64,000 nt of DNA from Nonomuraea thailandensis (lineage in GTDB: Bacteria > Actinomycetota > Actinomycetes > Streptosporangiales > Streptosporangiaceae): the NCBI RefSeq assembly GCF_024172165.1, contig NZ_JAMZEB010000002.1, positions 5,539,501 through 5,603,500 on the forward strand, read 5' to 3'. The notes under the pieces are model-generated. The model was not told where the DNA came from. It did no database searches and saw only the letters and a program-made list of their open reading frames with translations. A program made the position numbers and the translations under genes. Positions 8,188 through 17,315 of the stretch are shown here, piece by piece. The first letter of the stretch is position 1, and every line of letters begins with the position of its first letter.

Positions 8188-10296
8188 TCAGTGCTCGGCG
8201 GCAGGGTGGGGGGAGTTGGGGTCGAGGGCGTGCAGGATGCCGGTGTCGAGCCCGGTGTCGTAGCCGGCGGTGAACGCCTCCTGGTAGGCGCTGTCGCCGA
8301 TCGCCGCGCGGGCCAGCCGCTCGCACATCTCCCGGGCGTCGACCCACTCGCGGATGCCGAGCTGCGCCCGGCCGATCGTGTCCCACACCTGCTGGGCCAG
8401 GCCGAGCCGGCGGGCGGCGGGCTCGGCGTGGCCGGAGGCGGAGGCGGCGCAGGCCAGCACGTCGAGGGCCATGGCGATGCCGATGCTGTCGTGCAGCCGG
8501 TGCTTGATCTCCAGCGCCGACCGGGCGTAGGCCTGGGCGGCGTCGTGGCGGCCGAGCGACAGCTCGGCCTGGGCGCGGAAGAGGTCGGCGTACGCGCGCA
8601 TCCAGCGCTCGCCGTGCTTGTCGCACTCGGCGCACATCTCCTCCAGCACCTTCACCGCGTCCTCGATGCGGCCCTGCGCCGTGTGCACGTGGCTCTGCCC
8701 GAGCCGGGCCAGCAGCGTGGGCAGGGTGAGGCCGCGCTCGGGCCGGTGCACGGCCAGCAGGCTGTCGGCCAGCGCCAGCGCCAGCGCGAGGTCGCCCCTG
8801 ATGGTGGCGGCGGCCATGACCATGGCCTGGGCGGCGAGCGCCGCGGCGGTGTCGCCGAGCTGGTCGGCGACACCGGCGCACTCGGCCGCCCAGGCCATGC
8901 CGGCGTCGGGGGCGCCCTGCACCATGAGGGTCAGGCTGCACACCCACAACGCCCGGTTGCGCACCACGCTCGGCTCGGTGTCCAGAGCCAGGGCGCGCTC
9001 CAGGTAGTGCTGACCTTCCCGGAGGAAGCCGCACGGGTACCAGAAGAACCACAGCGCGGCGGCCATCTCCAGCGCGGTGTGGTCGCGGGGGTGGGCCAGG
9101 CAGTGGTCGAGCGCCGTGCGCAGGTTGTCGTGCTCGGCGTTGGTGCGGTCGTTCCAGGAGACCTGCTCGGGGCCCAGCCAGGCGGCGTCGCCGCGGCGGG
9201 CCAGCTTCAGGTAGAAGTCGCGGTGCCGGCGACGCAGCCCGTCCTGCTCGCCGAGCGCGCGCAGCCAGATGGCGCCGTACTCGCGGATGGTGTCGAGCAT
9301 CCGGTAGCGCTCGCCGCCGCCGGTGGGCGCCCAGATCAGGATCGACTTGTCGACCAGCCCGGCCAGCAGGTCGGGGATGGCGGAGGCGGGCAGCAGGTCG
9401 TCGGCGCAGACCTCGGCCACGGCCGTGTCGTCGAAGCTGCCGGCGAACACCGACGTGCGCGCCCACAGCAGCCGCTCCTCCGGCGTGCAGAGCTGGTGGC
9501 TCCAGCCGATGGCCGTGCGCAGCGCCTGGTGCCAGGGCGGGTCGGCGTCGTTCACCTCGGCGTCGGTGTCGCCGAGCAGCTCGAACCGGTCGTCGAGCCG
9601 CTCGCACAGCTCGGCGGCGGGCAGCTCGCGCAGCCGGGCCGCGGCCAGCTCGATGGCCAGCGGCAGCCCTTCCAGGCGGCGGCACAGCCGGGCCAGGTCG
9701 GCGCGGTTGCCGTCGGTGACGGCGAAGCCGGGCAGGGAGCGGGCGGTCCGGTCGGCCAGCAGCGTCACCGCGTCCTGCCGGCCGCCGCCGCCGGAGTCGG
9801 GGACGGGGAGCGGGTCGATGATCAGTACCTGCTCGTCGGGCACGCCGAGCGGGCGGCGGCTGGTGGCCAGGATCGACAGCCCGGGCGCGGCCAGGAGCAG
9901 GTCGCGGGCCGTGGCGGCGCACTCGTCGATCAGGTGCTCGCAGGTGTCGAGCACGAGCAGGAGGTGCCGGTCCTCGAGGTATTCGGTCAGCACGTCCATC
10001 ATGGGCCTGGTCGTGCGGTCGGCCAGCGGCAGCGCCTCGGCGATGCTGTACGGCACCAGCGCCCCGTCGTCCAGCGCCGAGAGCTGGACGAGCCACGCGC
10101 CGTCACCGTAGCCGGCCCGCATGATGGAGGCGGCCCGCAGCGCCAGCCGGGTCTTGCCGACCCCACCCACGCCGGTCAGCGTCACCATCCGGAATTCCCG
10201 GCACAACCGGCGGATCCGGGCGAGTTCTCCGCGGCGGCCTACCAGGCTGGTCGTTTCCGGCGGCAGATTCCCGGCATGCCGCCCACCCATGGTCAT
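8188..10296 (-). CDS. NB-ARC ATPase with TPR domain (AfsR-like, no DNA-binding domain)
   Basis: 702 residues. The N-terminal P-loop ATPase (about 18-320) has Walker A GVGGVGKT, Walker B LLLVLDTCEHL and ILATSRRPLG, as in the AfsR/SARP-associated and LuxR-associated ATPases. The rest (about 340-690) is helical and TPR-like. Unlike most relatives it has neither an N-terminal OmpR/BTAD domain nor a C-terminal LuxR HTH; the protein ends in SPHPAAEH. I choose ATG 10296 because AGGTGA lies five bases upstream; a GTG at 10305 is also in frame. It may act as a signalling ATPase on another regulator. It converges on the amidase gene. Confidence 0.82.
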   Translation of the reverse strand: MTMGGRHAGNLPPETTSLVGRRGELARIRRLCREFRMVTLTGVGGVGKTRLALRAASIMRAGYGDGAWLVQLSALDDGALVPYSIAEALPLADRTTRPMMDVLTEYLEDRHLLLVLDTCEHLIDECAATARDLLLAAPGLSILATSRRPLGVPDEQVLIIDPLPVPDSGGGGRQDAVTLLADRTARSLPGFAVTDGNRADLARLCRRLEGLPLAIELAAARLRELPAAELCERLDDRFELLGDTDAEVNDADPPWHQALRTAIGWSHQLCTPEERLLWARTSVFAGSFDDTAVAEVCADDLLPASAIPDLLAGLVDKSILIWAPTGGGERYRMLDTIREYGAIWLRALGEQDGLRRRHRDFYLKLARRGDAAWLGPEQVSWNDRTNAEHDNLRTALDHCLAHPRDHTALEMAAALWFFWYPCGFLREGQHYLERALALDTEPSVVRNRALWVCSLTLMVQGAPDAGMAWAAECAGVADQLGDTAAALAAQAMVMAAATIRGDLALALALADSLLAVHRPERGLTLPTLLARLGQSHVHTAQGRIEDAVKVLEEMCAECDKHGERWMRAYADLFRAQAELSLGRHDAAQAYARSALEIKHRLHDSIGIAMALDVLACAASASGHAEPAARRLGLAQQVWDTIGRAQLGIREWVDAREMCERLARAAIGDSAYQEAFTAGYDTGLDTGILHALDPNSPHPAAEH

Positions 10297-10523
10297 GATT
10301 CTCACCTGTCCGGCTCGGTCCGCCGCATTCGGTGACAGCAGCTTGCCGGACGCGGCCAGGATCCGCCACGAAAAGTGAGAAAGTGACTACGCAACAGACG
10401 GGGTTGCGGGCGTTTCCTAATCCCGTCCTCCGCCGGGGGGATCCGGCGGGCCCGCCGGAGGGCCCGGCTCGGCGTCGCGAAACCGCGGGTCGGCGGGCCC
10501 TTCCCACTTAACCAAGCGCTTGC

Positions 10524-10529
10524 TACGCT
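10524..10529 (+). promoter_or_regulatory. Putative -10 element of a leaderless transcript
   Basis: TACGCT fits the actinobacterial TANNNT consensus and ends six bases before ATG 10536, which has no ribosome-binding site. The arrangement suits transcription starting at or next to the start codon. Confidence 0.45.
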
Positions 10530-10535
10530 CCGCCC

Positions 10536-11615
10536 ATGGTGTCCACGATCGTCTGGGGTACCGGCAACATCGGCCGCGCCGCCATCCGTGCCGTCGAGGC
10601 CCACCCGGGGCTGAAACTGACCGCCGTCCTCGTCCACGACCCCGCCAAGATCGGCCGCGACGCGGGCGAGCTGGCCGGGCTCGGCCACCGCCTGGGCGTC
10701 ACGGCGACCGCCGACGTCGAGGCGGCCCTGGGCGCGAGCCCGGGCGCCGTCGTGTACGCGGCCTCCGGCGACATCCGCCCGTCCGAGGCGCTGGCCGACG
10801 TGGTCCGCGCCCTGCGCGCGGGCGCCGTGGTCGTCACCCCCTCCCTGTACGCGCTGTACGACCCTCGCAGCGCCCCGCCCGAGATCCGCCGGCCGGTGCT
10901 GGCGGCCATCGCGGAGGGCGGCGGCTCCCTGTTCGTCTCCGGCGTCGATCCCGGCTGGGCCAACGACCTGCTGCCGCTGCTGGTCAGCGGGCTGGCCGCG
11001 ACCGTGGACGCCGTACGCTGCCAGGAGATCTTCGACTACTCCACCTACGACCAGCCCGACGCGGTCCGCTACCTGGTCGGCATGGGCCAGCCGATGGACT
11101 ACGAGCCGCCGATGCTCGCGCCGGCCGTGCCCTCCATGGTGTGGGGCGGCCAGGTGCGGCTGATCGCCAGGGCGCTCGGCGCCGACCTGGACGACATCCG
11201 CGAGCACGTGGAGCGCCGCCCGCTGGAGTCCGCGGTCACGACGGCGTCGATGGGCGCGTTCGAGGCCGGCACCCAGGGCGCGGTGCGGTTCGAGGTGCGC
11301 GGGATCGTCGGCGGCGAGCCCAGGATCGTGCTGGAGCACGTCACCCGCATCCACCCGTCCTGCGCCCCCGACTGGCCCGTCCCGCCCGGCGGCGCGGGGG
11401 CGCACCGGGTGATCATCGAGGGCCGCCCGCGCATCGAGGTCACCGTGCAGGCCACCGACGAGGGCGGCAACCACTCCGCGGGCGGCAACGCGACGGCCGT
11501 GGGCCGCCTGGTGGGCGCCGTCGAGTGGCTCGTGGAGGCGGGGCCTGGGCTGTACGACGCGCTGGACGTGCCGCTGCGGCCCGCCATCGGCAAGCTCGGA
11601 AGGAGGAGCGGGTGA
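10536..11615 (+). CDS. NAD(P)H-dependent amine-dehydrogenase-like oxidoreductase (DapB-like N-terminus)
   Basis: 359 residues. The N-terminal Rossmann fold begins VWGTGNIGRAAIRAVEAHP, followed by a DapB-like region (VYAASGDIRPSEALADVV, then GVDPGWANDLLPL). The C-terminal domain resembles that of 2,4-diaminopentanoate dehydrogenase and the related 'dihydrodipicolinate reductase' proteins of actinobacteria. The substrate is unknown. It is the first gene of a coupled trio: its stop overlaps the GTG of the CMD-family gene, which overlaps a cholesterol oxidase gene. The likely start is leaderless (see 10524). Confidence 0.8.
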   Translation: MVSTIVWGTGNIGRAAIRAVEAHPGLKLTAVLVHDPAKIGRDAGELAGLGHRLGVTATADVEAALGASPGAVVYAASGDIRPSEALADVVRALRAGAVVVTPSLYALYDPRSAPPEIRRPVLAAIAEGGGSLFVSGVDPGWANDLLPLLVSGLAATVDAVRCQEIFDYSTYDQPDAVRYLVGMGQPMDYEPPMLAPAVPSMVWGGQVRLIARALGADLDDIREHVERRPLESAVTTASMGAFEAGTQGAVRFEVRGIVGGEPRIVLEHVTRIHPSCAPDWPVPPGGAGAHRVIIEGRPRIEVTVQATDEGGNHSAGGNATAVGRLVGAVEWLVEAGPGLYDALDVPLRPAIGKLGRRSG

Positions 11616-12118
11616 GGATCGACATCCCGGAGGGCAAGGACGCGATCGAGTACGTGTGGGGTGAGATGGTGCCCGGCATCGGGCCCGCCGCCTCGCGCTA
11701 CTCGCTGGCGGTGTACGCGCACACGACGCTCGGGCTGCGCGAGTTCGAGGCGGCCAGGCTGCGGGTGGCGCAGCTCAACGGCTGCGCGTTCTGCCTGGAC
11801 TGGCGCACGGAGCGGGACGGGCGCACGGTCGAGGACGGCTTCGCCGACGCGGTCGCGGACTGGCGCACGACCGGCGCCTTCGACGCGCGCACCCGGCTGG
11901 CCGCCGAGTACGCCGAACGCTACACGCTCGATCACCACGGGCTGGACGAGGAGTTCTGGAGCCGGATGGGCGCGCACTACAGCCAGCTCGAGATCGTGGA
12001 GCTGAGCATGTGCATCGGCTCGTGGCTGGCGTTCGGCCGGCTCAACCACGTCCTGGGCCTGGACACCATGTGCCGCCTCCCGAACGCCCCGTCACCGAAA
12101 GCGAGCCCGGCCTCATGA
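11612..12118 (+). CDS. Carboxymuconolactone decarboxylase / AhpD-like protein
   Basis: 168 residues of the CMD/AhpD superfamily. The redox motif is CAFC (NGCAFCLDWR, about residues 51-60), preceded by LREFEAARLRVAQL as in AhpD-core proteins. The GTG start overlaps the previous stop (GTGA) and follows GGAGGAG. A peroxidatic or thiol-dependent reductase role is possible because the next gene makes hydrogen peroxide, but this is inference from position only. Confidence 0.85.
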   Translation: MRIDIPEGKDAIEYVWGEMVPGIGPAASRYSLAVYAHTTLGLREFEAARLRVAQLNGCAFCLDWRTERDGRTVEDGFADAVADWRTTGAFDARTRLAAEYAERYTLDHHGLDEEFWSRMGAHYSQLEIVELSMCIGSWLAFGRLNHVLGLDTMCRLPNAPSPKASPAS

Positions 12119-13722
12119 GCAAGATCGACGACGTCTCCCGCCGCGGCTTCCTGACCGCGACCGGCGCCCTGCTCGGCACCGCCGCCCTCGGCGTGCACTC
12201 CCCCGCCGCCCGCGCGGCCGGCCCGATCAGCTCGGGGGCGCACGTGGCGGCCCTGGTGATCGGCACCGGGTACGGCGGCTCCGTGGCCGCCCTGCGCCTG
12301 GCCGAGGCGGGCGTGAACGTGCACCTGATCGAGATGGGCCAGGCCTGGGACACCCCCGGCTCCGACGGCAGGATCTTCTGCAACACGCGGGAGCCCGACT
12401 ACCGCTCCTACTGGCTGCGCACCCGCACCAAGGCCCCGCTCAACTACTTCCTCGGCTTCCCGATCGACCGCGACATCCCCCGCCACACCGGCGTCCTGGA
12501 CGCCGAGGAGTTCGGCGGCATCACCGTCTACCAGGGCCGCGGCGTCGGCGGCGGCTCCCTGGTCAACGGCGGCATGGCGGTCACCCCGAAACGCGAGAAC
12601 TTCGCCGCCGTGCTCCCCTCGGTCGACCCCGGCGAGATGTACGGCACCTACTACCCGCGCGCCAACGCCGCCCTCGGCGTGGGCACGATCGACCCGGCCT
12701 GGTTCGACACCACGGCCTGCTACCAGTACGCCCGGGTCGGCCGCAAGCACGCCCAGCGCTCCGGCTTCCCGTTCGTGTTCGTGCCGGACGTCTACGACTG
12801 GGACTACATGAAGCAGGAGGCGGCCGGCACCGTCCCCCAGTCGGCGCTGGCCGGCGAGATCCTCTACGGCAACAACCACGGCAAGAAGTCGCTGCAGAAG
12901 ACGTACCTGGCCCGGGCCGCGGCGACGGGCCGCGTCACCGTCTCCCCTCTGCACCGGGTCACCTCCGTCACCCCGGCGGCGGGCGGCGCCTACACGGTCG
13001 TCATCGAGCAGATCAACACGACCGGCGACACCGTCGCCACGAAGACCGTCACGGCCGACCGCGTGTTCTTCGCCGCGGGCAGCGTCGGCACCAGCAAGCT
13101 TCTGGTCAAGCTGAAGGCCACCGGCGCGCTGCCGGCGCTCAACGGTGAGATCGGCAAGGGCTGGGGCGACAACGGCAACGTCATGTGCGGCCGGGCGAAC
13201 CACCTGTGGGACCCCACGGGCAAGCTCCAGTCGTCCATCCCGTGCTGCGGCATCGACAACTGGGCGGCCGGCGGCGCGTTCGCCGAGGTGGCGCCGTTGC
13301 CCACCGGGATCGAGACCTTCGCCTCGTTCTACCTGTCGATCACCAACAACCCGCACCGGGCGCAGTTCTCCTGGAACGCGGCCGCCGGCAGGGTGGAGCT
13401 GAACTGGCAGACCGCCTGGAAGCAGCCGTCCATCGACATGGCCAGGACCATCTTCGACAAGATCAACTCCAAGGAGGGCACGATCTACCGGACGGACCTG
13501 TTCGGCGTCTACAAGATCTGGGGCGACCACCTGACCTACCATCCGCTGGGTGGTGCCGTGCTGAACAAGGCCACCGACAACTACGGGCGGCTGACGGCCT
13601 ATCCGGGGTTGTACGTCATCGACGGGGCGCTGATCCCGGGGAACACGACGGTCAACCCGTTCGTGACGATCACGGCGCTGGCGGAGCGGAACATCGAGCG
13701 CATCATCGCCGCCGACCTGTGA
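12115..13722 (+). CDS. choA: Cholesterol oxidase (GMC family), Tat-exported
   Basis: 535 residues. A twin-arginine signal (SRRGFLTATGALL) ends near AARA. The FAD-binding motif is VIGTGYGGSVAALRLAEAG, followed by EMGQAWDTPGSDGRIFC and GRGVGGGSLVNGGMAV, which match Streptomyces type I (non-covalent FAD) cholesterol oxidases closely in wording and order. The active-site regions are present: GIETF (catalytic Glu), TYHPLGGAV (His) and TVNPFVTITALAERN (Asn). It oxidises and isomerises cholesterol to cholestenone and releases hydrogen peroxide. The ATG overlaps the preceding CMD gene by four bases. A sterol other than cholesterol could be the natural substrate. Confidence 0.92.
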   Translation: MSKIDDVSRRGFLTATGALLGTAALGVHSPAARAAGPISSGAHVAALVIGTGYGGSVAALRLAEAGVNVHLIEMGQAWDTPGSDGRIFCNTREPDYRSYWLRTRTKAPLNYFLGFPIDRDIPRHTGVLDAEEFGGITVYQGRGVGGGSLVNGGMAVTPKRENFAAVLPSVDPGEMYGTYYPRANAALGVGTIDPAWFDTTACYQYARVGRKHAQRSGFPFVFVPDVYDWDYMKQEAAGTVPQSALAGEILYGNNHGKKSLQKTYLARAAATGRVTVSPLHRVTSVTPAAGGAYTVVIEQINTTGDTVATKTVTADRVFFAAGSVGTSKLLVKLKATGALPALNGEIGKGWGDNGNVMCGRANHLWDPTGKLQSSIPCCGIDNWAAGGAFAEVAPLPTGIETFASFYLSITNNPHRAQFSWNAAAGRVELNWQTAWKQPSIDMARTIFDKINSKEGTIYRTDLFGVYKIWGDHLTYHPLGGAVLNKATDNYGRLTAYPGLYVIDGALIPGNTTVNPFVTITALAERNIERIIAADL

Positions 13723-13853
13723 GCGCCCTTCGCGGCGCGGGCATGACGACGCCGTGATCCCGTCGCACGCACGCGGGGCGGCGACCATCACGGCCGCCCC
13801 GTCCCGACCGTCACCGTGTGCCCGTCCGTAACTCGCGGTCCACCTCGGCGGTC

Positions 13854-13859
13854 TACCGT
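13854..13859 (+). promoter_or_regulatory. Putative -10 element of a leaderless transcript
   Basis: TACCGT ends six bases before ATG 13866. No ribosome-binding site is seen, and no convincing -35 element. Confidence 0.4.
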
Positions 13860-13865
13860 GCGCGC

Positions 13866-14960
13866 ATGAAGATGCGCAGCTTACTCGCGAGCGTGCTGTC
13901 CACCGTCCTGGTCGGCGGTACGGTCACCGTCGTGCTCACCCAGACCTCCACCGCCACGGCCGAGCGCCGGGCCCAGGATCCCATCGTGATCGCCCACCGC
14001 GGGGCCTCCGCCCACCGCCCGGAGCACACGCTCCTGGCCTACGAGGCCGCCATCGCGATGGGCGCCGACTACATCGAGCCCGACCTGGTCTCCACCAGGG
14101 ACCACGTGCTGGTCGCCCGGCACGAGAACGAGATCTCCGGCACCACCGACGTGGCCGCGCGCCCCGAGTTCGCCGGTCGGCGCACCACCAAGACGGTGGA
14201 CGGCCGGCCCGTCACCGGCTGGTTCACCGAGGACTTCACGCTGGCCGAGCTGAAGACGCTGCGCGCCAAGGAGCGGGTGCCCGACCTGCGCCCTGACAAC
14301 ACGGCGTTCGACGGGCTGGCCGAGATCCCGACGTTCGAGGAGGTCGTGAAGCTGGCGCTGGCGCACGGCGTCGGCGTCTACCCCGAGACCAAGCACCCCA
14401 CCTACTTCGACTCCATCGGCCTGTCGCTGGAGGAGCCGCTGCTCGACGTGCTGAACCGGCACCGGGTGCGCAAGGCGTACATCCAGTCCTTCGAGACCGC
14501 GAACCTGCGCGACCTGCGCGGCAGGACGCGGCTGCCGCTGATCCAGCTCATCACGTCCGCCGGCGCGCCCTACGACTGGGTGGCGGCCGGCAGCACGCGC
14601 ACCTACGACGACATGGTCAGGCCGGACGGGCTGCGCGAGGTCGCCACGTACGCGAACGGGATCGGCGTGGACACCAGGCGCGTCGTCCCGGTCGACGCCT
14701 CGGGCGCGACGACCGCCCCCACGACGCTCGTCGCCGACGCCCACCGCAGGCGGCTGGCCGTGCACGTGTGGACGGTGCGCAACGAGAACTCGCAGCTCCC
14801 CGCCGACTACCGGCTCGGCGACCCGGCCAGCCCCGTCTACCCGCGGGCGACCGGGAACGTGATGGGCTGGCTGTCGCGGCTGCTCGACCTGGGCATCGAC
14901 GGGGCGTTCTGCGACGACCCGGGCATGGGCCGGGCCGTGGTCTCCAAGCACTCCGGCTGA
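13866..14960 (+). CDS. glpQ: Secreted glycerophosphodiester phosphodiesterase
   Basis: 364 residues of the GDPD TIM-barrel family. A signal peptide spans about 1-34. Catalytic motifs: IAHRGASAHRPEHTL (His and Arg), EPDLVSTRDHVLVARHE (metal-binding Glu and Asp, and second His), and a second metal-site Glu in VYPETKHP. It hydrolyses glycerophosphodiesters to glycerol 3-phosphate and an alcohol outside the cell. I take the start at 13866 rather than 13818 because the signal peptide begins there and a -10 element lies six bases upstream. Codon 6 (13881-13883) is TTA, rare in such genomes. Confidence 0.9.
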   Translation: MKMRSLLASVLSTVLVGGTVTVVLTQTSTATAERRAQDPIVIAHRGASAHRPEHTLLAYEAAIAMGADYIEPDLVSTRDHVLVARHENEISGTTDVAARPEFAGRRTTKTVDGRPVTGWFTEDFTLAELKTLRAKERVPDLRPDNTAFDGLAEIPTFEEVVKLALAHGVGVYPETKHPTYFDSIGLSLEEPLLDVLNRHRVRKAYIQSFETANLRDLRGRTRLPLIQLITSAGAPYDWVAAGSTRTYDDMVRPDGLREVATYANGIGVDTRRVVPVDASGATTAPTTLVADAHRRRLAVHVWTVRNENSQLPADYRLGDPASPVYPRATGNVMGWLSRLLDLGIDGAFCDDPGMGRAVVSKHSG

Positions 14961-14964
14961 CCCG

Positions 14965-15786
14965 TCAGGTACGGCGCCAGCGGGACTCGCCGAAGCAGTA
15001 GCCGGCGAACAGCAGCACTCCCAGCGCCACCACCACGAGCAGCGACGGCCCCGCCGGGGTGTCGGCGAACTGCCGCAGGGTGGCGTCGATGCCGCCCGCC
15101 TTGTCGGCGTCGTGGGTGATCGCCGCGTAGATGACGAAGATCCCGGCCATCCCGGCGATCGCCCCGCGGGCCGCGTACCCGCCGACCCCGAGCCGGTCCA
15201 TGACCTTCCTGGCTCGCGGCGACATCCGGCCCTGGTCGAGTTCCTCCCTGAAGCCCTTCGTGGCGCCCCGGTGGATCCAGTAGACGCCGAGCGCCACGAG
15301 GCCGAGCCCGATCGCGCCCACGATCCACTGCCCGCCGGGCAGGTCGAGCAGCTTGGCCGTCGCGTCCTGCGACTTCTGGTCGTCGGAGGCGGCCTTGCCC
15401 GAGGTGATCACGCTCCACAGCGTGTAGACGACCAGGGCGTAGACGCCGACCCGCGCGACGGCCTCGCCCCGCTCAAGGGGCTTCTCGCCGCCGAACACCG
15501 CCTCGGACGCCTGCCACAGGGCCAGCGCCACGAACCCGGCGACCATGATCCACAGCAGCACCTCACTGAACGGCAGCCGGGCTAAGGTGCTGATGGCCCC
15601 GGCCTTGTCGGCCTCTTCGCCGGCCCCCTGGCCGAGGCCGATCTGCAGGGCCACCACGCCGATCAGCGCGTACAGCACGCCGCGGCACGCCAGGCCCACC
15701 CTGGTCAGCACGGCCATCGGCCGGCTGCGCGTCGCGCGCTGCGTCGCGGCCTTCGCCTCCTGGCCCGCCTGTTGCGCGGTATTCAC
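14965..15786 (-). CDS. DUF1206 membrane protein
   Basis: 273 residues with about six membrane segments in three similar hairpin units, each starting with a short RVG.A/RGVLYA-like motif (about 28, 115 and 200), the pattern of DUF1206 proteins. The start is GTG 15786, six bases after GGGAGG; an upstream ATG reading has no site. The function of the family is unknown. It converges on glpQ with four bases between stops. Confidence 0.85.
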   Translation of the reverse strand: MNTAQQAGQEAKAATQRATRSRPMAVLTRVGLACRGVLYALIGVVALQIGLGQGAGEEADKAGAISTLARLPFSEVLLWIMVAGFVALALWQASEAVFGGEKPLERGEAVARVGVYALVVYTLWSVITSGKAASDDQKSQDATAKLLDLPGGQWIVGAIGLGLVALGVYWIHRGATKGFREELDQGRMSPRARKVMDRLGVGGYAARGAIAGMAGIFVIYAAITHDADKAGGIDATLRQFADTPAGPSLLVVVALGVLLFAGYCFGESRWRRT

Positions 15787-15882
15787 CGTTTGCCTCCCAT
15801 ATGGTCTTTCCGGAGAACCCGAGTGCCCGGGATTCGCGGCTCTACGCATCGAAGTGCCGCGGCCAGGCACGACGTGGCTGGT

Positions 15883-15888
15883 TACAGT
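15883..15888 (+). promoter_or_regulatory. Putative -10 element of a leaderless transcript
   Basis: TACAGT ends six bases before GTG 15895, the same arrangement as at 10524 and 13854. Confidence 0.4.
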
Positions 15889-15894
15889 GGTCCG

Positions 15895-17304
15895 GTGAGC
15901 CACGACCAGCACGGCCTGGCGATGACCGGGGCGAGTGCCGCGGCGGTGCGGCACTACGATCGCGCGATCGACGAGTTGCTGCACTTCAGGGCCGAGGTCG
16001 ACGCCGAGGCGAACGCCGCGCTGGCCGAGTCGCCCGACTTCGCGATGGGCCACGTCCTGGTGGCGTACCTGGGGCTGCTGACCACGGAGGCCGAGGACGC
16101 GCGCACGGCGCGGGCGCGCTTCGGCGCGTTCCTGCGCAGGATCGACGGCGCCGCGCTGCTCCCCCGCGAGCGGGCGCACGTCGCGGCCGTGCGGGCGCTG
16201 CTCGGCGGCGACTTCCTGACCTGCGGGGCGCTGCTGGCCGGCATCACGGCCGAGTACCCGCGCGACGCGCTGGCGCTGGCCACCGGGCACCAGGTCGACT
16301 TCTTCACCGGCGACGCGCGCATGCTGCGCGACCGGATCGGCGGGGCGCTGACCGCCTGGCGCGAGGACGACCCGCACCTCGGGCACGTGCTCGGCATGTA
16401 CGCCTTCGGCCTGGAGGAGGCCGGGCACTACGACCGGTCGGAGGAGGTCGGCCTGCGGGCGGTGGAGCTGAACCCGCGCGACGTGTGGGGCATCCACGCG
16501 GTGGTGCACACCTACGAGATGCAGGGCCGCTTCGGCGACGGGCTGCGCTATCTCGACGCGCGCGTGCCCGACTGGTCGTCCGGCACCTTCTTCAACATCC
16601 ACAACTGGTGGCACTACTGCCTGTACGCCCTGGAGACCGGCGACGTGCCGCGCGTGCTGGCGATCTACGACGCCGTGCTGGCCGGCGGGCAGGCCTGCAT
16701 GGAACTGCTCGACGCGGCGGCGCTGCTGTGGCGGCTCCACCTGGAGGGCTCCGACCAGCACGAGCGCTGGCGGGCGCTGGCCGAGGCCTGGCCGGCGCGG
16801 GTGGCGGAGCCGTTCTACGCCTTCAACGACATGCACGCCGTGATGTCGTACGTCGGCGCCGGCCGGATCGGGGAGGCGGAGAAGTTGATCGCCGGGCGGG
16901 AGGCGTACGTGGCCGAGCCGCACCCGGGGGTCACCAACCACGACATGACGCTCAGGGTGGGGCTGCCGGTGTGCCGGGCGATCGTGGCCTTCGGGCGGGG
17001 CGACTACGGGGCGGTGGTCGATCTGCTCCATCCGATCAGGCACCGGGTCGGCGAGTTCGGCGGCAGCCACGCGCAGCGCGACGCCGTGCAGCGCACGCTG
17101 CTGGAGGCGGCGCTGCGGGCCGGGCGGCGGGACGTCGCCAGGATGCTGGTGAGCGAGCGGATCAGCGTGCGGCCGTGCAGCCCGTACAACTGGCTGAAGC
17201 AGGCGGCGCTGGCCGAGGCGCTGGGCGACGGCGCGGCGGCGGCCGTCGCGCGCGGCCGGGCGGGCGAGCTCGCCCGGTCCGGAATTGTCGGAGCCGCCGG
17301 GTAG
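15895..17304 (+). CDS. TPR protein, TTC38-like
   Basis: 469 residues, almost wholly helical. Its motifs in order (HYDRAIDELLHF, LLTTEAEDART, DPHLGHVLGMYAFGLEEAGHYDRSEEVGLRAVEL, HAVVHTYEMQGR, NIHNWWHYCLYALETGD) match the family related to human tetratricopeptide-repeat protein 38, found in many actinobacteria and proteobacteria; the biochemical role is unknown. The GTG start at 15895 lacks a ribosome-binding site and follows a -10 element by six bases. The next gene starts 11 bases after the stop. Confidence 0.8.
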   Translation: MSHDQHGLAMTGASAAAVRHYDRAIDELLHFRAEVDAEANAALAESPDFAMGHVLVAYLGLLTTEAEDARTARARFGAFLRRIDGAALLPRERAHVAAVRALLGGDFLTCGALLAGITAEYPRDALALATGHQVDFFTGDARMLRDRIGGALTAWREDDPHLGHVLGMYAFGLEEAGHYDRSEEVGLRAVELNPRDVWGIHAVVHTYEMQGRFGDGLRYLDARVPDWSSGTFFNIHNWWHYCLYALETGDVPRVLAIYDAVLAGGQACMELLDAAALLWRLHLEGSDQHERWRALAEAWPARVAEPFYAFNDMHAVMSYVGAGRIGEAEKLIAGREAYVAEPHPGVTNHDMTLRVGLPVCRAIVAFGRGDYGAVVDLLHPIRHRVGEFGGSHAQRDAVQRTLLEAALRAGRRDVARMLVSERISVRPCSPYNWLKQAALAEALGDGAAAAVARGRAGELARSGIVGAAG

Positions 17305-17315
17305 TTTCTGCTCAC

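Noticed and set aside
10442..10459. 18-base perfect palindrome TCCGGCGGGCCCGCCGGA
   Set aside because: Almost entirely G and C in a GC-rich intergenic region; likely by chance, with no second copy seen.
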